From contig CM036754.1 in NCBI GenBank assembly GCA_020796225.1, positions 39,550,279 through 39,614,278 on the forward strand: 64,000 bases of DNA. Reading direction: 5' to 3'. A program made the translations under genes and the position numbers. The notes under the pieces are model-generated. The model saw nothing but the letters and a program-made list of their open reading frames with translations. It was not told where the DNA came from and searched no databases. Shown here piece by piece: positions 43,740 to 54,128 of the stretch. Numbering within the stretch: position 1 is the stretch's first letter; each line of letters opens with the position of its first letter. This stretch comes from Arion vulgaris. Taxonomy: Eukaryota; Mollusca; Gastropoda; Stylommatophora; Arionidae.

Positions 43740-43995
43740 ATTCTTCTTCGTCTTCGCTCTCACTGGATTGGGATTTCGGATTCTCTAATAAAGGCCGCCG
43801 TCTGCCTCAGATTATCAGCCACGCCATACAGTTTGTCTTGGACGCTGGTGTAAGTGGGCCACCTCTTTCTTCTCAGGTCTGCATACTGGGGGCAGTTCTG
43901 TAGGATATGTTCTGTTGTCATACTTGCCAAGCCACATGGAGTGTGAGTATGATTCAAAAGGTGACAGCTGGTTTGGTGCGCAGTCAATCGACTGA
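43740..43995 (-). pseudogene. LINE f tail
   Basis: The minus frame reads MTTEHILQNCPQYADLRRKR, then SVQDKLYGVADNLRQTAAF and IRESEIPIQ stop, with a GAAGAAGAA end. This is the cleanest example of the EHILQ-CP tail in the window. Confidence 0.8.
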
Positions 43996-44029
43996 ATTAC
44001 TACAGGTGTTAACAATTTGCAGAATTACA

Positions 44030-44360
44030 CTTATCTTCGTTCCAGGGTGTTGTGGCAATGAGAGAGCAGACAGATTGATTTGATTGGCTCTGCCACCATA
44101 TCAGGGGTTAGCCAATGGATAGAGGTGACATTCTGATGCCCTCATAGAGTGTGGCGACAAAGAGGATTTTCATTTAAACTAAGCCAACTGCTAGATTTCA
44201 AGAGCTGGGATTCAAGATTGGAGTAACAAGAAAAGAACAGCACAACAGGTATATGAGTAGGCCTCAGTCAAAATCAAACTGGTATGATCAGTTCCTGGTC
44301 GCTGTTGGAGTTATTGCGAAGGAGACCAGAGCACCTATGGACATGTCTAAAGTGCAATGA
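44030..44360 (+). pseudogene. LINE e tail
   Basis: Frames carry GSATISG, FKSWDSRLE, SWSLLELLRRRPEHLWTCLK and CNEDIQN, the same order of blocks as 32,600-33,030 but with many breaks. Confidence 0.7.
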
Positions 44361-44574
44361 AGATATTCAAAACTGAAAGTTTTAATCTAACGAAGTGAAC
44401 AGGTTTTTAATTGTTTCATATCTTCCAACTTCACTTAATTAGATATTATGTAGTTCACTAGCCTTCAAATTATATTTATATTTCTTTCACACACCCTAAC
44501 CTAGTTGCAAAATATATTCAATTAAAAATTAAATAATGCAAACAAATGTTGCTCAACAAATAGTGTGCCTCAAA

Positions 44575-44745
44575 GAGCAAAGCTACTCATATACTGTATA
44601 CAAAGTAAAACGTCATACCTGCAAAAGTTAGACAACGGAAGTAATAGAGGCAGTGAATGACACTATTTATGAAGTGCATAAAACAGCCTGTTCTATAAAT
44701 CTCTTATTCTGATGAATATGGCAAAACTGGATTCTAGAAAAGAAA
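44575..44745 (+). pseudogene. LINE c fragment
   Basis: GTTATACAAAGT-type context followed by AGAGGCAGTGAATGACACTA and TGTTCTATAAATCTCTTATT matches the LINE c end at 32,150-32,230. Confidence 0.6.
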
Positions 44746-44749
44746 GGAG

Positions 44750-45745
44750 AATGTTGTTCAACTGATAGTCAATGATAAGTCATAAACTATAAACCAACAA
44801 TGATCACAATATTTCAACTCAAATTCTAAGAATGACTAGGTATTCGCATGTTAATTGTTAATAAAATTAATATTTTAAAATACAATAGCGTACATGATCA
44901 CATTTAGTTTAGAATTGTTACAAATTTGAAATGATACATAAATTGGTGCATAGATGAAAAAAAAATGGTAACTGAAATTACCAAAAATTACTCAGTACTG
45001 CAAAATTATTATTATTTCATACAATACATTAATGATGTAATCCCAAAAGCATTTATTAAAACTAGTAATGTTATTGTTATGTATCACAAGACCAATTTGT
45101 ACATCTCTGTCCACTTCAAGCTAAGTTCGATTTTCTAGATGTGAGTGATTTCACCTGACCTGTGAGTGATTGAACTCAACTGACTCTCAAACTCTACAAC
45201 TGAACAAGTCTACAAGATGTTAGTAATATTGTTTCAATTATAAATTAATAATGTAAAATGCAATGTTAATTACTTAACTGTTAACTACGTAACAAAAAAT
45301 TATGTTAATGTAGTGAAATCATGAATCAAACTCAACAAAGGCAATTGAATGACTAGGTAATCCGCTATGATGGCTATCATAATATAGTAACGTTTTATTT
45401 ACATTCTCATTTAGACAGCTGAATTAGCATCCCTCAAATTACAGTCAACAATTGTTATTGTCAATTACGAATATTCTGATATATAAACAAAATACAAACA
45501 TAAAAGTTAAATTCATTCATTGTCAACATTGGTGGTAAAATTAAAAATATTGTCCAATGATGTGAAATGTGGTAACAGACAGCAAACTGCACGTAAATGA
45601 AGAAGTCAATATTGGGCACCTAAATACATTTGCAGGCAAATTTTCAATGCCACCAACTTCACATTCCGCTACACAAAGATTTGCTCACCGTTTATTCCAC
45701 AGTTCACGCACCGAATGACAACAAAGACCACACTCAATTTTTACT
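44750..45745. other. TBP intron 1, nothing recognised
   Basis: About 1 kb of very AT-rich sequence, without a supported element. Confidence 0.4.
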
Positions 45746-45748
45746 TAC

Positions 45749-45870
45749 CTGTTTTCGCCAAGTCAAAAGTACGACATTAACCGGAAAGAGATATCGCGTG
45801 AAATCAATTCAGCGTTTGCATATGACTTTTCGTTTACAGCGTATATCAAATACTTGGCACTAGATGTAGA
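45749..45870 (-). other. TBP: Candidate TBP 5' UTR exon 1
   Basis: A strong donor, AAACAG|GTAAGT, lies at 45,749/45,748 on the minus strand, upstream of the first coding exon, whose acceptor precedes the ATG by 12 nt. Sequence upstream of the donor is of higher complexity than the intron. Its 5' limit (about 45,870) is a guess. It contains two tiny upstream ORFs, five codons from 45,821 and four codons from 45,777, excluding stops. Confidence 0.6.
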
Positions 45871-46136
45871 ATAACCACAGTGCTTCTCAATATATTATTT
45901 ACAATTATTGTTTAATTGTAATATTGTTATCTATATTTATAACAATTAAACTAATATTTTAAAAGTTTATTAAAAATATTTGTCAATAGCACAGGCAATG
46001 TTTTTTTTAATCACCTTGGCAACATTTATAGGTCAAGGTTTGCTGGAAAGCACGGTGTCAAATAAATATGTGGCCTATATTATAATTCCCAACAAATCGC
46101 GCATTTAAGAGTTCACAACAAGCCATCGTTTCCAAA
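45871..46136. promoter_or_regulatory. Possible bidirectional promoter
   Basis: About 265 bp separate the putative TBP 5' UTR exon (minus) from the small plus-strand gene candidate. The stretch is AT-rich with no clear TATA element placed for either side. The divergent arrangement, not a motif, is the reason for the call. Confidence 0.35.
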
Positions 46137-46163
46137 GTGTGGAAACACAGGAGGAAAAACGGC

Positions 46164-46454
46164 ATGTCCTATTCAAGATTAAAAAGTGTCATGGACATTG
46201 TTTCTTACTGGAAATTACAGTTTTACATTGCAAGTTGTTTGTACGTTATGGATCCTGAGGAAAGAATCGCTTTTTATATCCTTTTTAAACATTTTTCATC
46301 AATATATGTTAATCTTTACTTTATACATAAGCATTACAAGTTTTTTGACAAATTTTTACATATTCATGTAAATTATGTGTTCATATTTACAACGATATTT
46401 TCTGTCTTCTTCCTTCTTCTCTTCCACAATTTACTTCAGAATAGCGTCTTAGCC
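46164..46454 (+). CDS. Serine palmitoyltransferase small subunit-like protein
   Basis: The frame MSYSRLKSVMDIVSYWKLQF continues with YIASCLYVMDPEERIAFYIL. This fits the ssSPT pattern RVK...YYQY...LYMLEPWER..F: a basic start, a tyrosine-rich first hydrophobic segment, the (E/D)P-x-ER motif, then a second hydrophobic segment. ssSPT proteins are ~70-residue ER membrane activators of serine palmitoyltransferase, the first enzyme of sphingolipid synthesis. Tryptophan of EPWER is replaced by Glu (DPEER). The frame runs past the expected length into AT-rich sequence and then a SINE-5 at 46,455, so the true 3' end or a splice site is unresolved. A longer start at 46,137 is possible. The match is by motif only. 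Confidence 0.4.
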
Positions 46455-46640
46455 AAGTGTGAGTCGATCAAAAGCGCCCTGGTCAAACCGGGCAAGTTTG
46501 AAGCAAATTGTCGGATTTACAAAGGTAAATAGACCTACGTTCAAGCAATGGCAACTACGAACGTATATGTCTGAAATCAACGACTCGTTTACTGTGTTGA
46601 TGGCTGTCCTTTAGATATCCACATTTTCATGAAGTGGGGT
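46455..46640 (+). repeat. SINE-5, plus sense, 5' truncated
   Basis: Starts within the B-box side (CTGGTCAAACCGGGCAAGTT) and runs through AAAGGTAAATAGACCTACG to GTGTTGATGGCTGTCCTTTA. Confidence 0.75.
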
Positions 46641-46649
46641 GTAGTGATC

Positions 46650-46965
46650 TTGTGTGTGCTGGTTCTAATGTACTTTGTAAGCTGTTATTAATTTTCGTAA
46701 GTTGTTCTCGATGCGTCGATCCATCTTTGCGTGGTCTTCCAATTGCTTTGTACTCGTTATACTTTTTCTGTGTGGCACTCTGTGGTAGGCGATACCATGG
46801 CATTCTTGCCAGATGTCCAATTCCACTTAATCTGTTGTTCTTTTATGAATTACATGACTGGTTTCACATCCATTCTTTTTCTGATTTCTGTTGTCTCTTA
46901 TTGTCACACCTGCAGATATTTTCTATGAATTCAGCGTTGTATTTCGTATGTTGTCTTTCTAAAAG
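46650..46965 (-). pseudogene. RTE-type LINE tail
   Basis: The minus strand reads NNRLSGIGHLARMPWYRLPQ and, after a shift, AIGRPRKDGS. This is the GH-x-x-RMP segment that follows the reverse transcriptase, as in 17,729-18,415. Confidence 0.65.
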
Positions 46966-46981
46966 TTAAAAAACATTATAT

Positions 46982-47160
46982 AGTAGAGCGTCTGACAGGA
47001 TGGATTAGAGCACGGGCTCCCATGCCGAAATCCAAAGAGCTTTTTTCTGTCGGGGCATAAAGAAAAATCCTAACCTGAACAGTTTCACGGCTACTGCACT
47101 AGCCACGCGACCATGCATATGACGCCTCTGTCCTACTGTGGGCGATCACTCTGTCCGCTA
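46982..47160 (+). repeat. SINE-3, third copy
   Basis: The head GTCTGACAGGATGGATTAGA lacks part of the B box. The body has AAATCCTAACCTGAACAGTT and CACTAGCCACGCGACCATGC. Confidence 0.7.
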
Positions 47161-47169
47161 ATATTAATC

Positions 47170-47475
47170 ACGCCGTAATTAACCTTTCATATAAATATAT
47201 GAAACCCAATTCTGTATTTCAATCTTTATTATATGCATATATTTCACCTATATAGCACCTTTACATCTACAACACATATATCATATTCATACATATATAT
47301 ATAACATACAATATAGTCCCAACATGATTACCTCACTCTGAAAATGATATATCACCTTACAATATAAAATGCTAAACTATAACCACTTGTTTATATAAGC
47401 ACAAATCTTCACTATTCAAGTCCTACACTCTATTGAATATCTAATACAAGTTCATCACATAATTGTATTGTACAG
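47170..47475. other. No gene recognised
   Basis: AT-rich, with TATATA runs. No supported feature. Confidence 0.4.
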
Positions 47476-47479
47476 GTTA

Positions 47480-47770
47480 GTCTGAAGTCCTTAGAATGCC
47501 TCTGTCTATTTTAAAATGTTAATAGTTTTCTGTGGAACAGCTGTTCGGTAGAGTGTTCCATGGGTCTGTTACTTGTGACTTCAAAGATATATATTTCTTC
47601 AAAGTGTCTATTTTCTGTCTATTGATGAAAGTTTGCTTTTATACATTAAGATCATATCTGTAAAACGAGGCTCTGATAACTTGGTCACTTTTCTACAAAT
47701 GGCAATTTAGAAGATATATATTTCCAGTTGAACAGGTAAGGCTTTCTCTAGTGCTGTCTGTCTCTATAAG
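47480..47770 (-). pseudogene. CR1/Jockey-like LINE C-terminus
   Basis: The minus frame reads DQVIRASFYRYDLNV, then KQTFINRQKIDTLKKYIS and LKSQVTDPWNTLPNS. This fits the terminal R-x-x-YF..R..W N-x-LP pattern of CR1/Jockey reverse transcriptases. It is truncated and interrupted by stops. Confidence 0.55.
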
Positions 47771-47864
47771 ATGCTACTTCTATTCTCTATCAGATTTGTC
47801 TATAGGTCTGATCGTGGCTACTCTGCTGTGTGGATCTATTTATGAATCTGCTGTCCACACTACA

Positions 47865-48200
47865 CATGTCTAGTTATACTCACATATCCGAAGTCAGCGT
47901 TGGTCGTCTCTTCAACTCAGCACACTGGGCCATTCCGTCTGCCCTTTTGGGAATTTTTGCAAGACTCTCTCCATGTTCGGCAAATCTCTATCCGAGTTCT
48001 AAAAGTCTTTCTGCTAAGTCTCTTCTGCTAAGTTGCTACTGCTAAGTTGTTTCTCTCTCTATGTGTCCTATCGGCTGTCGGAGTGTCTAGCCATACTCAC
48101 ATATTCGAACTCAATTCCGGTCTCTTCAACGCAGCACACTGGGCCATTCCGTCTGCCCTTTGCGAGCTCTGCAAATTTCTCTACGTTCTGCACGTCTCTT
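47865..48200. repeat. ~220-bp direct duplication
   Basis: Blocks such as GCACACTGGGCCATTCCGTC and TGTCTAG(T/C)(T/C)ATACTCACATAT occur in both halves (47,870 and 48,085), with several CTGCTAAGT triplet-like runs between. Confidence 0.8.
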
Positions 48201-48209
48201 CTCTTCTCT

Positions 48210-48690
48210 GAATTTCCGTCACCGTCTATTTATATGGGACTAAAACCCACCTTTGTCTTGCCCCAAAATATCTCCATTTAGTTTCATTATCATACTAATG
48301 ATTACTGACTCTACCGGCGTCTATCTTCCTGAGAAATCGTCCATAAATCTGTCCGGCATCCCTGCTTAATTTCCAATCTCAGTCTTTAACAAATGAGGTC
48401 ATCCTACTTATCTTTCGGAAATTCATGTAGTATTTCCATAATGGCTTCGTCTGCCTAATTTATTTTTGGGGAAACCTAGCCGTTGCATTTTTAAACAGCT
48501 TCGTGGGGTCGCCCTACTTAATTAAACTTTTGAACTTTTGACTTTTTTTTTCTGTGACCTATTGGGATTTGATACATTTTGTCCTGCTCACCCACGAACA
48601 CTATTACACTACGCCCACCAAAAGATCGATATTAAAGACAGTTTTTTTTATTGAATAGTTAGAACCATTGTTAATTTATCTCTTCATATG
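48210..48690. other. No gene recognised
   Basis: No exon or repeat family supported; it could be part of a decayed Penelope-like element ending near 48,770. Confidence 0.35.
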
Positions 48691-48723
48691 ACCGATCTTA
48701 TGTATACTTTTACTTTCTTGTTT

Positions 48724-48755
48724 CACTGATGAAGACTTTTTGATCGATACGTTGG
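48724..48755 (+). other. Hammerhead-like / Penelope 3'-end motif
   Basis: CACTGATGAAGACTTTTTGA then TCGATACGTTGG. It has the same layout as the Penelope 3' block at 24,978-25,006, and here the CTGATGA core is intact while the GAAA core reads GATA. Confidence 0.35.
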
Positions 48756-48869
48756 TTTTGTTAATTGTTCTATGTTTTTGACTTACTGAAACTAACTCTA
48801 TATAAGTATTTCCTAATGTGATCACTAATAACGCTGTATAACACACAGCTGCATACATTGTTCAATCGA

Positions 48870-49253
48870 CATGTTTTTTGTAAAGTTATTTATAGGTCCG
48901 CCAGCGTAGAGACTAATGTGCTGGACCCAATCACCAACGTTCAGTTAATGGTAAAGTCGTATTCTTAGTCGACTCAGTTACAAAATAGGGTCGAGATTGT
49001 TAATAGTAAAAGTCAAAATTTTGAATCTTCTCCAGAGTTACTGTGTTAGTGCTCTGACACCTATATTCGACATGTAGATGTGACCAAACAACTATATGAG
49101 TACAGTGGTGTTAATTCTAATTTAATTTCAAATTTTGGGAACTTCCCCGATAGTTTAAATTGAGGCTGGAAATCTCGGTGTCCATAATGAGGCTGGAGCC
49201 ATAGGTCCCAAAACTTGTATTTGTGTTTACTATTCACGGAAATTTAGTAATTA

Positions 49254-49295
<42 letters not shown>

Positions 49296-49465
49296 AGTTA
49301 GTTAGTTAGTTAGATGTAAAGACGTCACAATAGTCTACTTTTATAATTGTTACATTGTTCGTGCTATGGACACTACTCTCTTATCAAATTTCAATATCAT
49401 AGAATGTCTAGATGTTACTAATTAAAGGACACAGACACACATATGGGAAGGACCCTGCTTTATAT
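48870..49465. repeat. No gene; contains a (GTTA)n microsatellite
   Basis: About 15 GTTA units lie at 49,253-49,312. The rest of the stretch has no recognised feature. Confidence 0.85.
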
Positions 49466-49469
49466 AGAT

Positions 49470-49705
49470 ATCATCATCAAATAGCTTGTCCTGAGTAGAA
49501 CGTTGCCACTCCAACTGGCCTTCGGAATTTTTCTCTCTCATAGGCCAGATGACCTGCCTCTGCAGCCGTCATGTTCAAAACATCAGTTACATCCTGAATC
49601 CATCTTCTCCGTGGTCTCCCTCTTTCTTCTTTGCTGGTATGCCTCCTTCCATGATGGTCTTCTCAACCTTCGTGTCTATTTATATGTCCAAAATATCGTT
49701 TAGAT
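49470..49705 (-). pseudogene. LINE d tail
   Basis: The plus strand shows AAATAGCTTGTCCTGAGTAG, TCTCTCATAGGCCAGATGAC and CATCCTGAATCCATCTTCTC, the complement of the LINE d end at 27.75-27.92 kb. Confidence 0.75.
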
Positions 49706-49709
49706 ATAG

Positions 49710-49985
49710 AGTGCACAAAATAAGTACATGTTTATGGCATCAAGGAAGAAGGGGAGCATCCCTGACAAGTTTTAATTGCCTGATTTATCATGGACCATAT
49801 AAACACCTATTTGTTCCCCGATCATCTGCTTTGAATTTGGGCATAATTATGGCGCCTCTGGCTGACTTTTGCGTGAAGCTAGCTTTCCTCATCACCAGTG
49901 TCCCTTGACATGATAGGACTCAGCACTCGATCTCACCCCCACCCCTTCATTTTAGAAGTAATAAGGGGATGTTCTTTGGTCTCAT
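49710..49985. other. No gene recognised
   Basis: No supported feature. Confidence 0.3.
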
Positions 49986-49989
49986 GGTG

Positions 49990-50250
49990 ACTTACTGTTG
50001 GATGAGGACACTACAATTTATGTTGCATCATTCCAGTTTTTAAAGTCGGTTGGAGACAACGGTTAATACGTTGTACAAGTAGAGATGGATGCTTCAGGAG
50101 CAGAGCGAGGCGTATATTTAACCAGCGAGCCACAGGAACCATCAGTATACTCATCCTTCTATATCTGTTGGGAGAGACTTAGCGCTACTATTGGTCTGCC
50201 TGGACTGCTGTGACGTCTATTCAGTAACCAATAATCAAAGCACCATTAGT
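49990..50250. repeat. Dispersed ~220-bp repeat, copy 1
   Basis: CAGGAACCATCAGTATACTC, GTTGGGAGAGACTTAGCGCT and GTGCTGTGACGT-like blocks recur in the same order at 60,310-60,530. It lies just upstream of a Penelope fragment; no function seen. Confidence 0.7.
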
Positions 50251-50264
50251 TGTGACCATAAACT

Positions 50265-50902
50265 ATGGAATACTATTGTCTGTATGATATGATACACACT
50301 CGAATTGTAACGTTTCTTAGAACCAAGTGTGTGGACGAGAATGGTTTTCATGAACCCAACAACATTATCTATGCCATCATTCGAAAACGTTGTGATGCGA
50401 TATACATAGGCGATACTGACAAGAGACTTAGTGACCTTATCTGTCAAAATTTGCACCACAAATACCATCGCTCTTTGATTTCTGTAGTATCCACTTAAAA
50501 AGAACTAACTATTTATGTGTTCGGAAATGCAGGTGACAGTCAAACAAAGGATTTTCACTGACGACTGGAGACGATTTTCCTCAAAATCGTTATACCTTTC
50601 AACACAAATACGTTGTGATCGCTTGGACGACACTTTGAAAAATAATACATCTATATGGTTCTTGATCTACTTGGTATTTCCGTTTATTTCTCATGTTCCT
50701 ACATAGTTGCTTGTTCTCTTCCTATTTTAGTTTTTATAAGTGTGTTTGTTTCGCTAAGTCACTATTCTTTCACCAGATAGACTTCTTAGCCATATTATGT
50801 GTATGCTATTTTTCCCTAAAAGTGCCACACTTTCCCCCTTAATATAACTTGTATCTTTAATTGATAAAGGTCTTTTGGTAGAAACGTCGACTTAGTCTGT
50901 TG
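50265..50902 (+). pseudogene. Penelope-like element fragment, GIY-YIG end (5' half)
   Basis: The frame reads EPNNIIYAIIRKRCDAIYIG then DTDKRLSDLICQNLHHKYH, matching IIYAITCKRC...YIGET at 24.46 kb. The 3' UTR includes TTGATAAAGGTCTTTTGGTA (50,861-50,880). It is cut at 50,904 by the mariner insertion; the continuation should lie from 58,734. Confidence 0.8.
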
Positions 50903-51125
50903 TACGAGGGCGCATTGAAAAGTAATGCCTCCAAGTCCATAACTTTGTTAATATACATAATTTACAAATGAAACATACATTTTCAGAAAGCTTGAGATGT
51001 CCACTACACAATAGAGTCATTATTTTTCGACATAGTCACCTCCACGTTCCACACACACACGCCAACGTCGAACTAGTTGTTGCATCCGTCGAAGAAAAAA
51101 TCTGATGATTTTTCACGAAGCCAGG

Positions 51126-51500
51126 TGTAGTAGGGTCAGTACTTGGAAGGGCATCACACAGGTAGTTTCTAATGGCTTACACACATAGGTAGTTTCTAAG
51201 GGCTCACACAGGATGACATACCAACAAACAAGGTGGAATCGTTTCATCTGTATTTATTATCATTACTTGCGGACAATGCATGAGCACATCTGATCGTGTC
51301 CAATGTTTTCGTCATCTCTCCCTACCGTTACTAACACGTCACTATTTTTCTACACAAAAACGTCGTGTCTTAGTCATGTGTTGTACTTCTGCATAGAGAG
51401 TACAACACATAGTCTCAACTATTAAATAATCTAATTACATACTACACTAACTATATGGCTAACTGTCCATTCCTCCGCTGCCATCTGGGGAACTATGACA
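51126..51500 (-). repeat. 3' LTR
   Basis: TGTAGTAGGGTCAGTACTTG at the left edge and GGGAACTATGACA at the right. It contains an AATAAA on the minus strand near 51,250 and an 11-bp perfect inverted repeat (ATGTGTTGTAC, 51,376-51,386, with 51,400-51,410). Confidence 0.95.
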
Positions 51501-51507
51501 CCCTCCT
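51501..51507 (-). other. Polypurine tract
   Basis: AGGAGGG immediately upstream of the 3' LTR on the minus strand, the expected plus-strand primer. Confidence 0.6.
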
Positions 51508-52980
51508 GGAGACCTCGCCATCGCCCTGATGGCGAAATGTCAAGAAAAATCGCACAGGTATGTTCGGTAGGGTGATTAGAGTGGTGAGAGCTGAAAGGGA
51601 ACTAGTCACCTCACGTGTTAACGTGGCTCCACAACAACTAACTATAACAGCCAACCATGGTCGAAAAGAAAAGAAAATCCTGACGGGATCTCAGGAAGAC
51701 CCAAGTTGAATGAGCAAATGGGAACTAGTCACCACACGTCGTTGAACGTGACTCATCAACTGGTCATAGGTGACCATGGTTAACAACAACAGTCAACCCT
51801 CTGTGCTTGTGTGCTGAAACCATAGTAATAGAAATTAATCAGCATTATGATAATTAATCTAGAAAATATGCGCCTATTGACTCTGACGGCGACCCAACAG
51901 CATAACACTTGGCCAATGTGAGGTGGCTGTACTGGGACATCCATTCCTCACATGAGGTAGTACGGGTTTGATGGCAGCTTGCATCAGTATGTCACTAATC
52001 ACTATGTCTTTCTTGCATGTCAGAGTCTTGTCACATTATCTGAAATCTCAAACAAAAATACAAGTTACAAATCGAAAAAAAGGAAAAACATATATATAAC
52101 GTTAACTTTTCACGTTATATGTCCTCAACGAGGTAATATCAACAACCCCAATTCCCAGGGAAATAATAAACTCCCAAGATTCAACATATGACCAACAATT
52201 ATGGAACACATATATATGATGCCTAATATCCAACATCATATATTAATATTAACCAACCCCCAATCCCGGGCATAAATAATCCCAGAATCCAAAATACTCA
52301 GATCTACATCATATAACCATATCTAGCAATGGACGGTGAAAAGTTAATGTTTGTCGTCAACATCAACCGACCTCTGTGATATAATTATAATCAGCCTCCC
52401 CGTGGCAGAGGAGGGGATCCTAACGATAACATCAATGCTCCATTTTTCTCATCTTAGAGCCGCAATGAAAGAAGTTCACAACGTCGTCATAATAAACCTC
52501 CATATCACAAATAAAAACAATGCAAATATTTTCCACAGAATCTCCAAACATGTGGAGTGATATAACATAACCCACCTGGGCTATTGATCAATCCACCCTC
52601 AACCCCAAAGAATATCTCCAAACAGTATACAAATTCAATTCACTTAATAACTCCTCATCAAGGGAATCGCTATCATAATTACTAATACCCAAGTCGCATC
52701 TATGTTAAACAACAATTTTTATACTCTCATTCATTTTGTGCCAACCAATGTCCAAGACATTTTCATTATCCCAAGAAATTTTCACATCTCTTGATGTGGC
52801 GGCCAGATATCATGTAATCATCCTGAGGCAAGAAAATCACCCCAAAGGACCAAAGGAACAATCCCAAATATTTTACATCCTTGGCACAAACAAAAATCAA
52901 ACATATTCAGTATTTGAGTGCAAATTATAAAACAACCATGGATCAAGGTATCCCCATACAACCAGGGAACCCTCATGGAA
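51508..52980. other. Non-coding part of the LTR element
   Basis: About 1.5 kb between the second ORF and the 3' LTR. All six frames are broken and no domain was recognised. In a complete element of this kind pol would usually sit around here. Confidence 0.6.
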
Positions 52981-52981
52981 C

Positions 52982-53947
52982 TCAAGGAATTCCCAAGCAA
53001 TTTGCAATCCATAAGTACAATCCATATTCCCATACCCAGGGACTTGTCCAAAACTCAAATATCCTTGCCTGGTTTAACATTGTCCTTGACATATCTATCA
53101 CCATCCATCCCTCCATTTCCCAGGATCCCAATAAAAACCTAGGCCAGGTGTGGGCAGCTCTCGTGTTCAATGTGGTATCGTAGAAACCACATGAATCATG
53201 TTTGTACTTGACATGAACAAATATCTTTCCCACGGGACCATCCCTGGGGTCAATGATATCACGTTTAAAATCCCCCATATGTCCGACCCGTAACAAGTTG
53301 TGAAGGATAACGAACACCCCAGATATTAAATAGAGAGGGCGAGGAATATGCCCTCGCTCATAAATTGAAGTAACCAACCCTTGCAATTCATGCTGATGTG
53401 AACATAGGGCACCAGCACCAAAGACCAGCAGAAAGAACCCAATCACTGCGATAGTATTCCATTGTACTGGCCTGGCCATGGAGTGAACGCAACGCCTCTT
53501 ATAACACCATACATTACCCATCCGACAAAAAATATTTCGTTCAAGTTGCACACTCATTTGCGCATCAGAACCAAATTGCACAGGATTCGATTTTGACCAG
53601 ATTTGAAAATTATATTTAGCGTTGCAGTTCCTATTTCGCGCATAATCTGAGAGCAAAGATTTATTTTCAGATCCATGCATACTTAAACCTATAGGTAGTG
53701 ACCTACATTTATTTTTACTACTCCCATTACCATTTCCTACTGGGAGGCAATCTCTTTTGGCATGCTCACAGTCACACTCGCCGAATTCCAGAGTATTTAT
53801 TTCTTCTTGGTTGCGCTCAATTTTAGTGACTTCACTGACTTGTGTTGTCGTTGACGTGTCCCCAAAATGAGACACTGTTAATTTATTCAACTGGTGATCT
53901 GGAAACTGTTCCTGTTTTAAACTGTGTTTCTTTGTATCTCCTCCCAA
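52982..53947 (-). CDS. ORF2 of the LTR element, unknown, one hydrophobic segment
   Basis: 321 codons from MGGDTKKHSLKQE. The first 160 residues are polar and cysteine-bearing (for example FGECDCEHAKRDC). Residues about 165-182 (TIAVIGFFLLVFGAGALC) look like a single membrane span. The remainder is rich in Trp, Tyr and Gly with no recognised family. Its frame is +1 relative to gag and is open upstream to about 54,140, so it overlaps the end of gag. It could be an accessory or envelope-like protein, or a decayed piece of pol; the sequence alone cannot decide. Confidence 0.5.
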   Translation of the reverse strand: MGGDTKKHSLKQEQFPDHQLNKLTVSHFGDTSTTTQVSEVTKIERNQEEINTLEFGECDCEHAKRDCLPVGNGNGSSKNKCRSLPIGLSMHGSENKSLLSDYARNRNCNAKYNFQIWSKSNPVQFGSDAQMSVQLERNIFCRMGNVWCYKRRCVHSMARPVQWNTIAVIGFFLLVFGAGALCSHQHELQGLVTSIYERGHIPRPLYLISGVFVILHNLLRVGHMGDFKRDIIDPRDGPVGKIFVHVKYKHDSCGFYDTTLNTRAAHTWPRFLLGSWEMEGWMVIDMSRTMLNQARIFEFWTSPWVWEYGLYLWIANCLGIP

Positions 53948-54128
53948 GATGGTCCTAGGCCACCTCGCTTTTCGCCTTACTCTACCATACTGGTTACATT
54001 GGTCAGCACAATTGCGCCTGAAATTATAGCCCTTACTATCCCTTACGTGTTTATAATTATTCGCAATAACACGTACCGTTTTGTCATGTCCCTGCTGATT
54101 CTTTTTCGCTTGAACCTTGTTGACTCTC

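Noticed and set aside
45871..47200. PSMB1 as the divergent neighbour of TBP, as in vertebrates
   Set aside because: No proteasome beta-subunit motif was found; the plus-strand frame looks like an ssSPT protein instead.
51979..52930. Possible pol remnants in the 3' third of the LTR element
   Set aside because: No YxDD, integrase HHCC or DDE, or protease DTG/DSG motif was seen in any frame.
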